Assembly (NCBI GenBank): GCA_003605055.1
Contig: QZKP01000031.1
Location: 1-64,000 of the forward strand
DNA from: Desulfarculus sp.
GTDB lineage: Bacteria; Desulfobacterota; Desulfarculia; Desulfarculales; Desulfarculaceae
Reading direction: 5' to 3'
DNA length: 64,000 bases
Position numbers and translations under genes: made by a program. The notes below the pieces were generated by a model. That model did no database searches. It saw nothing but the letters and a program-made list of their open reading frames with translations, and was not told where the DNA came from. Each line of letters begins with the position of its first letter. The first letter of the stretch is position 1. Positions 9,626 through 18,449 of this stretch are shown piece by piece.

Positions 9626-11371
9626 CTACTTGCCAACCCGGGCCTTGCTTACCAGGAAATGCCCCATGATCAAATCGTCAATATCGGTCTGCAGAAAACA
9701 GTCCAGCGCGTCCTCAGGGCTGTTGACGATGGGCATGCCGGCTACGTTAAAGGAAGTGTTGAGGATGACCGGTATGCCGGTCAGCCGGCCGAACTCGGCT
9801 ACCACCTCATAGAACAGGCCGTTCTGCTCCTGGTTCACGGTCTGCAGGCGGCCGCTGCCGTCCACGTGGGTCACTGCCGGTATCTGGCTCCTTTTCTCCG
9901 GCTTCACGTCAAAAACCAGCAGCATGAACGGCGAAGGATAGCTAGCCTCGAAATAATCGCCTATCCGCTCCTCCAGCACCACCGGGGCAAAGGGGCGGTA
10001 GGGCTCGCGGTGCTTCACCCGCTGGTTGAGGATGTCTTTCATCTCGGCCGGGTAAGGGGCCGTGAGGATGCTGCGGCTGCCCAGGGCCCTGGGCCCGAAC
10101 TCGGCCCGGTCCTGGAACCAGCCCACGATCTTGCCCTGGGCCAGGAGCTGAGCCGCCTCTTGGGACGGATTGTCCAAGCGGGAATAAGCGATGCCGCTGC
10201 GCAGCAGGCAATCCTCGATCTGCTGCTCGCTGAAACGGGCCCCTACACAGGCGGTCTTGAACTGGTAGCGGCGCGGATAACCCAGCATGATGTTGTAGAT
10301 GTGAAAGGCCGCCCCGATGGAGCAGCCGGAGTCGCTGGCCGCCGCCTGGATGAATACGTCGTCAAACAGTCCCTTTTGCAATACCCTGCTGTTCATTACC
10401 GAGTTCAGGGCCACCCCGCCGGACAGGCACAGGTTGCGGCTCTTGGTCTTTTTGCGCAGGGCCGTCAGGATGTGGAAACAGGACTCCTCCAGGACCCGCT
10501 GCAGGGCGGCGGCCACGTCCTCGTGGGATTTGGTGATCTCGCCGCCCGGGGCGCGCGGAGGTCCGAAAACATCTTCGAAGTATTTGGAGTAGCGGTTGCT
10601 GGTGCGCGTGATGTGAAAGTTGAAGTATCGGAAATCCAACTCAAAGGTTCCGTCGGGCTTGAGGATCACTGTCTTCTTGAACTCCGGGTAAAAGCGCTCC
10701 GGGTCCCCGTAGGAGGCCAGGCCCATGACCTTGCCCGGCCCCTCCAGGAAGGTGAAGCCCAGGTATTCGCAGACCGAATTATAAAAGGTGCCCAAGGTGT
10801 GGGGCGCGTAGATGCGCTCAAGGATGTCTATCTGGTTGCCGTGACCATAGGCGGTCATAGTGGTGCACCACTCGCCGCATCCATCTATAGACAGGCAGGC
10901 CGCCTCCTCAAAGGGCGAGACCAGAAAGCTGCTGGCCTGGTGGCACACGTGGTGCTCCAGAAAATGGAATTTGAAGCGCGGCTGGTGCTCTTGGTAAGTC
11001 TCCCGCAGGCGCTTGCCAACCTGCAGCATAGACAGAGGGCTGGTTAAAGGGCCGTATGGTATGTAGTCGTCCTGGTTCAGGGCCACCCGCCGGTCATAGA
11101 TCAGGTTCAGGCTGCGGGGCAGGTACTTGAAAAAATGCCAGAAGACCGGAAGATAGCCCAGCCAGGGCTTCAAATAATAACCCACATGGTCCACCTGGCC
11201 CATGGTGATGCCGGCCTCGGCCAGGCAGTGGTTGATGGAGTGAAGGGGGAAGGCGTGCGAATGCTTCCTGCGGTTGAATCGCTCTTCTTCCACGGCGGTA
11301 ATCAGCTCGCCATCTTTGACGATAGCTGCCGAGGAATCATGCCCGTAGCAAGTAAGCCCCAAAATGATCAT
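9626..11371 (-). CDS. Carbamoyltransferase, NodU/CmcH family
   Basis: A protein of about 581 residues that would transfer a carbamoyl group from carbamoyl phosphate, through carbamoyl-AMP, to a sugar hydroxyl. It starts with the family motif G-L-T-C-Y-G-H-D-S-S-A-A, has the iron-binding E-H-H-V-C-H-Q-A-S-S and D-G-C-G-E-W segments, and ends with a YrdC-like C-terminal domain containing E-F-G-P-R-A-L-G-S-R-S and H-R-E-P-Y-R-P-F-A-P. ATG at 11371 matches family length; the frame is open to 11464 but that would overlap the upstream gene. In this locus the acceptor is most likely a glycan sugar, which is inference. Confidence 0.92.
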   Translation of the reverse strand: MIILGLTCYGHDSSAAIVKDGELITAVEEERFNRRKHSHAFPLHSINHCLAEAGITMGQVDHVGYYLKPWLGYLPVFWHFFKYLPRSLNLIYDRRVALNQDDYIPYGPLTSPLSMLQVGKRLRETYQEHQPRFKFHFLEHHVCHQASSFLVSPFEEAACLSIDGCGEWCTTMTAYGHGNQIDILERIYAPHTLGTFYNSVCEYLGFTFLEGPGKVMGLASYGDPERFYPEFKKTVILKPDGTFELDFRYFNFHITRTSNRYSKYFEDVFGPPRAPGGEITKSHEDVAAALQRVLEESCFHILTALRKKTKSRNLCLSGGVALNSVMNSRVLQKGLFDDVFIQAAASDSGCSIGAAFHIYNIMLGYPRRYQFKTACVGARFSEQQIEDCLLRSGIAYSRLDNPSQEAAQLLAQGKIVGWFQDRAEFGPRALGSRSILTAPYPAEMKDILNQRVKHREPYRPFAPVVLEERIGDYFEASYPSPFMLLVFDVKPEKRSQIPAVTHVDGSGRLQTVNQEQNGLFYEVVAEFGRLTGIPVILNTSFNVAGMPIVNSPEDALDCFLQTDIDDLIMGHFLVSKARVGK

Positions 11372-11402
11372 CGCTCGTACCGCCCTTTGGTATTGCGCCC
11401 GG

Positions 11403-12872
11403 TTAACTCCTTCTTTCCGCTGCCGAAAGCTCCTTATTCCGTTTTTTTTGATCAAGCCCCCCAAATCCTAAAATAGTCAGCATGCCTTTGAATTTAGTAA
11501 CGAAGTGGGAGGGGGTACGCACGCTGAGAACCTGCTTGAGTACCTTGTTGGGCTGCAGATAAAACCTTCGGTAACAGGTCTTGAGCAGTTGGCTCAACTC
11601 CTCCCGGGTGAGGTTCTCCTCCCAAATGGGTATGAGCACATTGGGCCTGGGGTGGCGTACGTAAAGGGGCCAAAAGTCGGCGGGCAATATCCCTTTGGCC
11701 ACGCCCTCGGCGAAGATGGGCGTCTCGATGTAGGGGATGAGGATGTTGAACTGCGCGTAGTCCGTGCCGGCCTTGATGGCGAACTTGAGCAGGTCGATTA
11801 TGTCCTGCCGGCTTTTGTGCGTGGGCAGACCGATGATCCAATTGGTGCTGGTCTCCAGCCCCATCTTTTTACAGATGGCTATGGCTTTGATAACCTGCTG
11901 GGTTGTGATGTTCTTGCGGATGGCCTTGAGGTCCTCGTCGCTGCCCGCCTCCACTCCGAAAAGGATCTGGCGCAAGCCGGAGTTCATGGCCACTTGGACC
12001 ATCTCCTCGGTGATCTGATCCACCCGGCCCCGGAAGGACCATATGATGTCCGGGAAATTGGCATTGATCGCCTGGCTGATCTCGATGACCCGCCTGGGGG
12101 TGATGTTGAACATGTCATCAAAGAACAGAAACTCCCGGGTGCTCCTCTGATAATGGAAGCGCATCTCCTGCATGATGCGCTCGACGCTGTATTGGCGGTA
12201 GGTCTGGTAAGGCCGGTTGCAATAGGTGCAGTGGTAGGGGCAGCCCCGGGAGGAGGCGATGACGCCTACTGTGGCCCCGGTGCCGATGGCGCTCTTGTAT
12301 CGGTCCAGGGGCAGCAGGTTGAAGGCCGGCGGTGGCAGGGCGTTCAGGTCTTTGTGATAGCCCGGCTGCCCGGTGCTCACTAGCTGACCGTCCTGCTTGA
12401 AGGAGATGCCCTTGACCTCGGCAAGGGGCGTACCCTTTTCGATGGTCTGCAAAAGCTCGGCGAAGATGACCTCTCCCTCGCCGTGCACGCAGAAGTCCAC
12501 CTCGGGATGGGACATGGTCTCTTCGGTGAAGGTGTCCACGTGGCTGCCGCCCAGGCAGACCAGGCAATCCGGCCGGCTCTTCTTGGCCAACTTGCACACC
12601 TGGAGCACGTCGTAAAAAGTGGGGGTGAAGGCGGTGACTCCCACCAAGTCGGGCTGCACCTTGCGGATGTGCTTCTCAATCTGGTGAGCATCCATGCGCA
12701 GGGCCAGGGAATCCAAGATGCTCACTTGGTGGTCGGTGTATTTTTGTAGATACCCTGCCAGATAGCTGAGGCCGATGGGCGGGAAGGCCCCTATGTCTTC
12801 GGCGGTGGTGTCCCAGTCGGCGGTGGTAACCGCTGCGTGAACGGAGGGGGCGTTGATCAGCAGAACCTTCAT
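11403..12872 (-). CDS. B12-binding-domain radical SAM protein
   Basis: A 489-residue protein. Residues about 1-150 form a cobalamin-binding-like fold (start K-V-L-L-I-N-A-P, then L-V-G-V-T-A-F-T and L-G-G-S-H), and the radical SAM core follows with C211, C215 and C218 binding the 4Fe-4S cluster. Family members catalyse methylations, rearrangements or other radical steps, and several act in antibiotic or surface-sugar biosynthesis. The substrate is unknown. Its ATG overlaps the stop of the methyltransferase gene upstream (ATGA), so translation is coupled; the carbamoyltransferase follows 31 bases later. Confidence 0.88.
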   Translation of the reverse strand: MKVLLINAPSVHAAVTTADWDTTAEDIGAFPPIGLSYLAGYLQKYTDHQVSILDSLALRMDAHQIEKHIRKVQPDLVGVTAFTPTFYDVLQVCKLAKKSRPDCLVCLGGSHVDTFTEETMSHPEVDFCVHGEGEVIFAELLQTIEKGTPLAEVKGISFKQDGQLVSTGQPGYHKDLNALPPPAFNLLPLDRYKSAIGTGATVGVIASSRGCPYHCTYCNRPYQTYRQYSVERIMQEMRFHYQRSTREFLFFDDMFNITPRRVIEISQAINANFPDIIWSFRGRVDQITEEMVQVAMNSGLRQILFGVEAGSDEDLKAIRKNITTQQVIKAIAICKKMGLETSTNWIIGLPTHKSRQDIIDLLKFAIKAGTDYAQFNILIPYIETPIFAEGVAKGILPADFWPLYVRHPRPNVLIPIWEENLTREELSQLLKTCYRRFYLQPNKVLKQVLSVRTPSHFVTKFKGMLTILGFGGLDQKKRNKELSAAERRS

Positions 12873-13903
12873 ATCGGGGAGACTTCCGAATCCAGGCCGC
12901 TGGGTTTGACTGCTTCCAGCACCACCTGACCCCCGAACTGCCTGATCAGGGGCAGGCGTCCGAAAAGGCGGTCGCTCAGGCCTATGATTCTGCAGGCAGA
13001 GGCATATCCCAGCCGGTTCAGTAAGTGGGGCGGTAAAAAGATGCTGGTGCGGGCCTGGGGCACCAACCCTGCCGCCCGGGCCAAGTCAATCAACTCCTGA
13101 ACCTTAAAAAGGGGATGGCTGCCTGCCTCCTCAACCCACAGCCTATTCAATCTCATGAGGAAATCAAAGATAAAGCGAACTACGGACTCATGGTTTTCTA
13201 AAGCGAAGAACCTTCCGCCGGGGGCGAGAATCCGTTGGGCCTCCGCCAGGATACTCTCCGGCTTATCTACATGGTGCAGCATGCCATAGGATACTACCGC
13301 CGCGAAGCGGCCGGGCAGCAAAGGCAGGTGTTCGGCGTCGGCCAAGAAGAAGGTGATCGGGCCCGCCCCCGCGGCTTCGGCCTTGGCCTGCGCCCGCTTG
13401 AGCATGCCCAGGGAGATGTCGCTGCCCATCACCCTGCATCCCGCCTGGGACAGGGGGATGGTGACCCGGCCCGTGCCGCAGCCCAGGTCCACCACCGCGC
13501 CTTGGCGGGGCATCTGCTCCATCCAGGCGCGCAGGATGTTGGCGTCCGCGGCGCGCCAGAAAGGGGATTCGGAAACGTCGTCGTCGTACTCAGCGTCTTG
13601 GTTGAAAAACGCCATCTGGCGCATCTTGGCCTGGTTGGTGCCCTGCTCGTAGGCGGTGAAGCCGCTGAAGTCGAAGGCACCCTGCCAGCGGGAGCGAAAC
13701 CCCTCCAGGTCAAAATCCGGGATGTAGCCCCGGTCAATGAGCAGGGGAATTCCTTCGCTGATGGCAAAAAAAATTCGGCAGGCCTGGCAGGCCAGGACCC
13801 CTTCCTGCACGGCTTCCGGCCGGTGGCCAGGCGCCAGACAGCTCAACTCCAGGGGGCCGCCGCAGAACAGGCAGGCGAAATAGGCGGCGTCGGCGGCGTT
13901 CAT
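12869..13903 (-). CDS. SAM-dependent methyltransferase with N-terminal zinc-ribbon-like segment
   Basis: A 344-residue protein. Residues about 1-60 carry two Cys pairs (C-L-F-C-G-G and C-Q-A-C) and a Trm112/UPF0434-like I-S-E-G-I-P-L-L-I end. A class I methyltransferase domain follows with V-V-D-L-G-C-G-T-G-R binding SAM, an acidic D-I-S after strand 2 and G-M-L-H-H-V typical of Methyltransf_11. The methyl acceptor is unknown, perhaps a sugar. ATGA overlaps join it to the genes on both sides, so it belongs to the 17591-to-9600 minus-strand operon. Confidence 0.85.
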   Translation of the reverse strand: MNAADAAYFACLFCGGPLELSCLAPGHRPEAVQEGVLACQACRIFFAISEGIPLLIDRGYIPDFDLEGFRSRWQGAFDFSGFTAYEQGTNQAKMRQMAFFNQDAEYDDDVSESPFWRAADANILRAWMEQMPRQGAVVDLGCGTGRVTIPLSQAGCRVMGSDISLGMLKRAQAKAEAAGAGPITFFLADAEHLPLLPGRFAAVVSYGMLHHVDKPESILAEAQRILAPGGRFFALENHESVVRFIFDFLMRLNRLWVEEAGSHPLFKVQELIDLARAAGLVPQARTSIFLPPHLLNRLGYASACRIIGLSDRLFGRLPLIRQFGGQVVLEAVKPSGLDSEVSPI

Positions 13904-14859
13904 GGGCAGGTGGCCTCACCCGGGGCCAGGCCGTCGCTGCGCACCTCTTCTTCCACCAGAAAAGGCGGGCGGCTGCGCGCCTCTTCCAGGGCGCGCCACA
14001 CATACTCGCCGATAATGCCCATGCCGGTCAGGGTGATACCAAACATGAAAAGGATCACCACCATCAACGACGGCCAGCCGGCCACGTTCATCCAGCCGAA
14101 TAGAGAGGCCAGCAATACGTAGAGGATGCCCAGGAAGGCCAGCAGGGAGGCTGCCACGCCGAACAGAGAGAAAAAGCGAAGCGGTTTTTTGCTAAAGGCC
14201 AGAAAGGAGTCTATGAAATAGTCTATCTTTTTGCCCACGGTCCAGCGGGATTTGCCGTGTTTCCGCTGGCGGCGGACGTAATACACCAGCTCCCGGCTGA
14301 AGCCGGTCCACAGAATTAGCCCCATGAGGGTGGTGTTTTTTTCCCGCATGGAACAAAGGGATTGGACCACTATCTTGTCGACGAGCACGAAGTCGAAGCC
14401 GCCCTTGGGCATGTCCTTGGCGATCATCAGCCGAAACAGCCAATAATACAGGTTGGCGAAGATGGCCTTTAATCTGCCATCTTCCCGCCTCTGGCGGACC
14501 GCCAACACCACCTTGGCCCCGGCTCGCCACTTGGCCACCATGTCGGCCAGCAGCTCCGGCGGGTCCTGCAAATCCGCCGAGATAATGGCGGTGCAATCAC
14601 CCTGGGCGCGGGTCAGCCCGGCCAGGCAGGCGTTGAAGGCACCGAAGTTACGCGAGAGTTTTATCCCCACCACCCTAGGGTCGAGCTTGACCAGTTCCTG
14701 GATGACTTTATAGGAGTCGTCTCCCGAGCCGTCGTCCACGAAGAATATCTTGAGCTGCAGGGACGGGTCCCGCTCGCTCAGGCTCAGCAGGCGCTGGTAG
14801 AGCTCCGGCAGGCTCGGCGCGTTGAAATAGACCGGAACCACAACCGACAGTGTGTCCAT
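13900..14859 (-). CDS. GT2 glycosyltransferase with C-terminal membrane anchors (GtrB/DPM-like)
   Basis: About 319 residues. The N-terminal GT-A domain has S-V-V-V-P-V-Y-F-N-A, D-D-G-S-G-D-D-S and S-A-D-L-Q-D-P-P-E, typical of enzymes that load a sugar onto polyprenyl phosphate at the inner membrane face. Two hydrophobic segments near residues 225-290 anchor it. Such enzymes supply donors to GT-C proteins, of which this locus has several. ATG at 14859 lies five bases after the upstream stop; TTG at 14874 is possible. The end overlaps the methyltransferase start. Confidence 0.9.
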   Translation of the reverse strand: MDTLSVVVPVYFNAPSLPELYQRLLSLSERDPSLQLKIFFVDDGSGDDSYKVIQELVKLDPRVVGIKLSRNFGAFNACLAGLTRAQGDCTAIISADLQDPPELLADMVAKWRAGAKVVLAVRQRREDGRLKAIFANLYYWLFRLMIAKDMPKGGFDFVLVDKIVVQSLCSMREKNTTLMGLILWTGFSRELVYYVRRQRKHGKSRWTVGKKIDYFIDSFLAFSKKPLRFFSLFGVAASLLAFLGILYVLLASLFGWMNVAGWPSLMVVILFMFGITLTGMGIIGEYVWRALEEARSRPPFLVEEEVRSDGLAPGEATCP

Positions 14860-14864
14860 AACCT

Positions 14865-15986
14865 CTACTGCCAACCTTCGATCCTGGCAAAGTCGGCGAT
14901 CAGCCCGCTTACTAAATCAACCTGCTCCTGGGTCATGGCCGGGTGCATGGGCAGACTGAGTATCTCCCGGGCCGCCTGTTCAGTGGCCGGCAGGTCACCC
15001 ACAGTGTATCCCAAATCGGCATAGGCCTTCTGCAGGTGCACGGGCACAGGGTAATGGATCAAGGTCTGCACCCCATGCCGCGCCAGGTGGCTGCCCAGGT
15101 CATCCCGGCGAGCGGTGCGGATAACATAAAGGTGATAGACGTGCAGGTTCCCCGGGGCGTCCTCGGGCAGCCCGCACAGCCCGGCCAGGCGCTGGTGGTA
15201 CCAGCCGGCCACTTGCCGCCGCGCCTGGTTCCATTGGTCCAGGTGGGGCAGCTTCACCCGCAGCATGGCGGCCTGTATCTCATCCAACCGGCTGTTGATC
15301 CCCTTGACCAGGTGCAGATAGCGTTGCTCTTGACCATAGTTGCGCAGCTTGCGCAGCAGGTCGTGGATATCCTCGCGGTCGGTGACCACTGCCCCGCCGT
15401 CGCCGTAGCAACCCAGGTTCTTGGTGGGATAAAAGCTGAAGCAGCCCAGGTCTCCCCAGGCGCCGGCCCGGACCCCTTGATGCTCAGCCCCGTGGGCCTG
15501 GCAGGCGTCCTCCACCACGCGCAGGCCGTATTGCTGGGCCAGCGCATTTATGCCTTCCATGTCGGCTACCTGGCCGTACAAGTGCACCGGCAGGATCACC
15601 TTGCTGCGTTCGGTCACCAGGCTTGGCAGGTGCTCAACATTCATGAGCAAAAACTGGTTTACATCGGCGAATACCGGCCTGGCCCCCACCATGGAGATAG
15701 CCGAGACCGTGGGCACCGCCGTGTTGGCCACGGTGATCACCTCGTCCCCGGGGCCGACGCCCAGGGCCATCAAGGCCAGGGCCAGGGCCTCGGTCCCTGA
15801 GGCGCAACTCACGCAGCAACGGCGGCCGCAATAGGCGGCGAACTCGCGCTCGAACTCGCGCACCTGCCGACCCAGCACATACCAGCCGCTGCGCAAAACC
15901 TCCAGGGCCGCCCTCTCGATCTCAGGTTGCAGCGAGCCGTACTGCTCGCTAAGTCCTGAGAAGGATAGGGCGGGCCTGTGACTCAT
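14865..15986 (-). CDS. DegT/DnrJ/EryC1/StrS sugar aminotransferase
   Basis: A 373-residue PLP enzyme that transaminates a nucleotide-linked keto-sugar. It has the cofactor-binding S-G-T-E-A-L block, E-D-A-C-Q-A-H-G and the Schiff-base lysine in F-Y-P-T-K-N-L-G. Length is normal. The next gene downstream of its start on the operon, the beta-helix acyltransferase, overlaps it by ATGA, so the pair probably makes an N-acylated amino sugar. With rmlA/rmlB present, a dTDP-3- or 4-amino-dideoxyhexose is one possibility; a WbpE-type UDP-sugar substrate is another. No 3,4-ketoisomerase was found. Confidence 0.92.
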   Translation of the reverse strand: MSHRPALSFSGLSEQYGSLQPEIERAALEVLRSGWYVLGRQVREFEREFAAYCGRRCCVSCASGTEALALALMALGVGPGDEVITVANTAVPTVSAISMVGARPVFADVNQFLLMNVEHLPSLVTERSKVILPVHLYGQVADMEGINALAQQYGLRVVEDACQAHGAEHQGVRAGAWGDLGCFSFYPTKNLGCYGDGGAVVTDREDIHDLLRKLRNYGQEQRYLHLVKGINSRLDEIQAAMLRVKLPHLDQWNQARRQVAGWYHQRLAGLCGLPEDAPGNLHVYHLYVIRTARRDDLGSHLARHGVQTLIHYPVPVHLQKAYADLGYTVGDLPATEQAAREILSLPMHPAMTQEQVDLVSGLIADFARIEGWQ

Positions 15987-16552
15987 AAAGACTCGATTCT
16001 ACCGCCAACCAGCCGATAGCTCAGCCCGCAGGGACAGGTGGCCTCCTGCTGGTCCGCCAAGCGCAGACGCTTCCCGCAGGTGCAAATCCATCCCTGGAAG
16101 TGGGCTGGGTTACCGAATACCAGGGCGTAGTCCGGTACATCCTTGGTGACCACCGCGCCGGCTCCCACCATGGCGTACCGGCCAACGGTGACCCCGGCGA
16201 TCAACACGCAGGCTGCGCCCAGGCTGGCGCCGCGGCGGATCAGCGTGCGAGGATACACCGCCTGATAGGCCTTGGAACGGGGGAAGCGGTCGTTGGTAAA
16301 AGTCGCATTGGGGCCCACGAAGACCTTGTCCTCGATGGAAATGCCGTTCCAGATATAGACCCCGCTTTTAACGGTGACCTGATCGCCCAGGACCACGTCA
16401 TCCTCTATGAAAACATGCTCGCAGATGTTGCAGTCGGCGCCTATCCTGGCGCCGGGCATGACATGGGCGAAGGCCCACACGCGCGTCCCCGGCCCAATGC
16501 TTGCTGAATCCACGATGGCCTGGGGATGTATGAATACCTTTTCTAAGGGCAT
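15983..16552 (-). CDS. Left-handed beta-helix N-acyltransferase (WbpD/WlbB/FdtC-like)
   Basis: A 189-residue protein built of hexapeptide repeats (I-G-P-G-T-R-V-W-A-F-A-H-V, I-C-E-H-V-F-I, V-F-V-G-P-N-A-T-F-T-N-D), the layout of acetyl-CoA-dependent sugar N-acyltransferases. The C-terminus has two Cys pairs (C-T-C-G and C-P-C-G), a small zinc-binding tail seen in some WlbB-type proteins. It would act on the amino group set by the adjoining aminotransferase. Its stop overlaps the aminotransferase start (ATGA). The gene lies five bases after the SDR gene. Confidence 0.88.
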   Translation of the reverse strand: MPLEKVFIHPQAIVDSASIGPGTRVWAFAHVMPGARIGADCNICEHVFIEDDVVLGDQVTVKSGVYIWNGISIEDKVFVGPNATFTNDRFPRSKAYQAVYPRTLIRRGASLGAACVLIAGVTVGRYAMVGAGAVVTKDVPDYALVFGNPAHFQGWICTCGKRLRLADQQEATCPCGLSYRLVGGRIESL

Positions 16553-16556
16553 ATCC

Positions 16557-17591
16557 TTACCAGTAATGTTGCCGGTACTTCCGGTAATAGTCCACCGTGG
16601 CCGCCAGACCCTCGGCCAGCCCCACGCTGGGCTCCCAGCCCACCAGGCGCCTCAGCTTGCTTATGTCTGCATAGAAGTCCCCTGGCTCGCTGGCCTTTCG
16701 CTCGGCAGAAAACTCCGCGAATTCCCATTGGCCCTTGCCCACGGCGGCGATGATCAGCTTGACCAGCTCCAACAAGGAGACCGGTTGCCCGTTGCCCAGG
16801 TTAATGACCTCCCCCCTGGCCTCTGGGCAGATTGCGCAGAGAAGCATGGCCTGGACGCAATCATCAATGTATAAAAAATCCCGCAGTGTACTGCCGTCGC
16901 CGAAAACCCGTATGGTCTGGCCCTCCATGGCCTGGCGGATGAACCAGTTGGCCACCCCGAAATGATGGCTCTTCATCTGAGAGCGCGGCCCGTAGATGTT
17001 GGTCAGCCTCAGCAGCACGCAGGCCATCCCGTGTACGTCATGATAGACTTTCATGATCTTTTCCGCGGCCAAGTTGCTTATCTCGTAGATCCCGCGGGGG
17101 TTGCTGGGCGCCTCCTCGCCGACGGGCAGCTTTTGGACCGGTCCGTACTGCCCTCTGGTCCCGGTCTTAATCACCTTGGCGGCGAGGTTGTTGTGCCGGC
17201 AGGCCTCCATGAGCACCGCAGTGCCCTTGATGGTGTACTCCAGGTCCGGGTAAGGGTCCCTGAGCCCCAAGACGTGGCTAACCTGGCCGGCGCAGTGAAA
17301 GATGAAGTCCTGGCCTTGGACCAGATCATTGACAATCCTGGCCTGGGTGACGTTGGCCTGGATGATTTGGAACTGGTCGTAATGCGGATGCAGGTTGAAG
17401 GGGTTGCCTCCGTAATCAGGAATGAGCGCATCCAGCACCGTAACCGAGGCCCCCAAATCCAGTAGGCGCAGGGCCAGGCTGCTGCCGATGAAGCCCAGCC
17501 CGCCCGTCAACAAGACCCGCTTGCCCCTGAAGGACCTGGCCAGCGTCTCTGCCACCTGCGCCTCGGTGCCGCTTGATTTCTGCTCAACCAA
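16557..17591 (-). CDS. NAD-dependent epimerase/dehydratase with altered active-site lysine
   Basis: A 344-residue extended SDR with the Rossmann motif T-G-G-L-G-F-I-G-S near residue 29 and a C-terminal G-W-E-P-S-V-G-L-A-E-G-L typical of nucleotide-sugar epimerases. The usual Y-x-x-x-K is Y169-E-I-S-N173 (codon AAC), so the catalytic lysine is replaced, and the usual Ser/Thr region reads T-G-T-R-G-Q-Y-G. Activity is therefore uncertain. The start given is TTG at 17591 without a clear ribosome site; GTG at 17555 has CGAGG five bases upstream and may be the true start. It is the first gene of the minus-strand operon. Confidence 0.82.
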   Translation of the reverse strand: MVEQKSSGTEAQVAETLARSFRGKRVLLTGGLGFIGSSLALRLLDLGASVTVLDALIPDYGGNPFNLHPHYDQFQIIQANVTQARIVNDLVQGQDFIFHCAGQVSHVLGLRDPYPDLEYTIKGTAVLMEACRHNNLAAKVIKTGTRGQYGPVQKLPVGEEAPSNPRGIYEISNLAAEKIMKVYHDVHGMACVLLRLTNIYGPRSQMKSHHFGVANWFIRQAMEGQTIRVFGDGSTLRDFLYIDDCVQAMLLCAICPEARGEVINLGNGQPVSLLELVKLIIAAVGKGQWEFAEFSAERKASEPGDFYADISKLRRLVGWEPSVGLAEGLAATVDYYRKYRQHYW

Positions 17592-17707
17592 TTTTGATAA
17601 TATCCCACCGAAACCTAAAACGAAAAGCGGGACGGAACCACGCCAGCGACCGCCTTTTAATGAAAATTTTATAACAACAAGGTGTTAACTGTACCGCGCC
17701 CGGTTGC
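17592..17707. other. Gap upstream of the minus-strand operon; no clear promoter
   Basis: Contains AT-rich stretches (near 17655-17690) within GC-rich flanks, suitable for a promoter of the minus-strand operon, but no -35/-10 pair of good quality and spacing was found. It borders the IS3 remnant. Confidence 0.35.
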
Positions 17708-18361
17708 TTGGATACGAGTTTGTCATCTAGCGGCTTCCTCGGTCAAGTAGGTTTGCCCGTGCTGGACAGGGCCTACGGGTCAAGCCTGATCTCGGAGAAA
17801 CGACGTGTCGGCTTTGGGCGGCTGCCCGAAGCTTGTTCGCCAGCCGCAGTCCAGGCTCGGAGCAGGCGGTGGCTTCTTCTCTATATCCTCAAGTTCTCCG
17901 TCGGTATGCGGCTGAAAGACCTGGCCGCGGCCCGGGTTGGCAATGGATACCGGCGGCTGCGTGTACTACCGAGACAAGAAGGCCGGGCGAGCAGAACCAA
18001 GCGGGTTTACTGTATCTACATGAAGGAGGGCCTGACCATGCACCGTAAGCGCTCCAGGCGCGGGGTCGGGGCCGCCCAGAGGGTAAGCCAACCCAGGCCC
18101 AGGAGGAGTAATGTGAGTTGTCCTATGGACTTTGTGCCCGATCATCTTTATTCTGGGCATCAGGCCCGGGCTGCAGGCGATATGGGGACAAGGGGAGCGA
18201 ATCTACCTCGAGAGCCTTGGATCAATGGGCCGTTTATAACAAGGTGGAGCTTGATTTCGGTCGACCTGGCAAGGCCTACGGATAACGCATTCATCGAGTC
18301 ATTTAACGGACGCCTCCGCGGAGAGCGTCTGAACGAGAATTGTTTTGTGCCCGTTAATTAG
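17708..18361 (+). pseudogene. IS3-family (IS407-type) transposase OrfB remnant
   Basis: An open frame of about 217 codons that reads as a decayed OrfB. Recognisable parts in order are L-K-D-L-A-A-A-R-V then G-Y-R-R-L, K-R-V-Y-x-x-Y-x-x-E-G-L and a basic K-R stretch (HTH_21 region), M-D-F-V-P-D-H-L (first catalytic Asp of the integrase core), and near the end P-T-D-N-A-F-I-E-S-F-N-G-R-L-R (catalytic Glu). The region with the middle Asp is missing and many conserved residues are changed, so it cannot be active. No OrfA or terminal repeats were found. It marks the point where gene orientation switches. Confidence 0.85.
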
Positions 18362-18449
18362 GGTACATTGATGCGATCCAACCTAATCAAAGGCCGGGAT
18401 GATATTGCGTCGAAAGCTGTTTGATTCATACAGCAAAAGGTGATGATAC

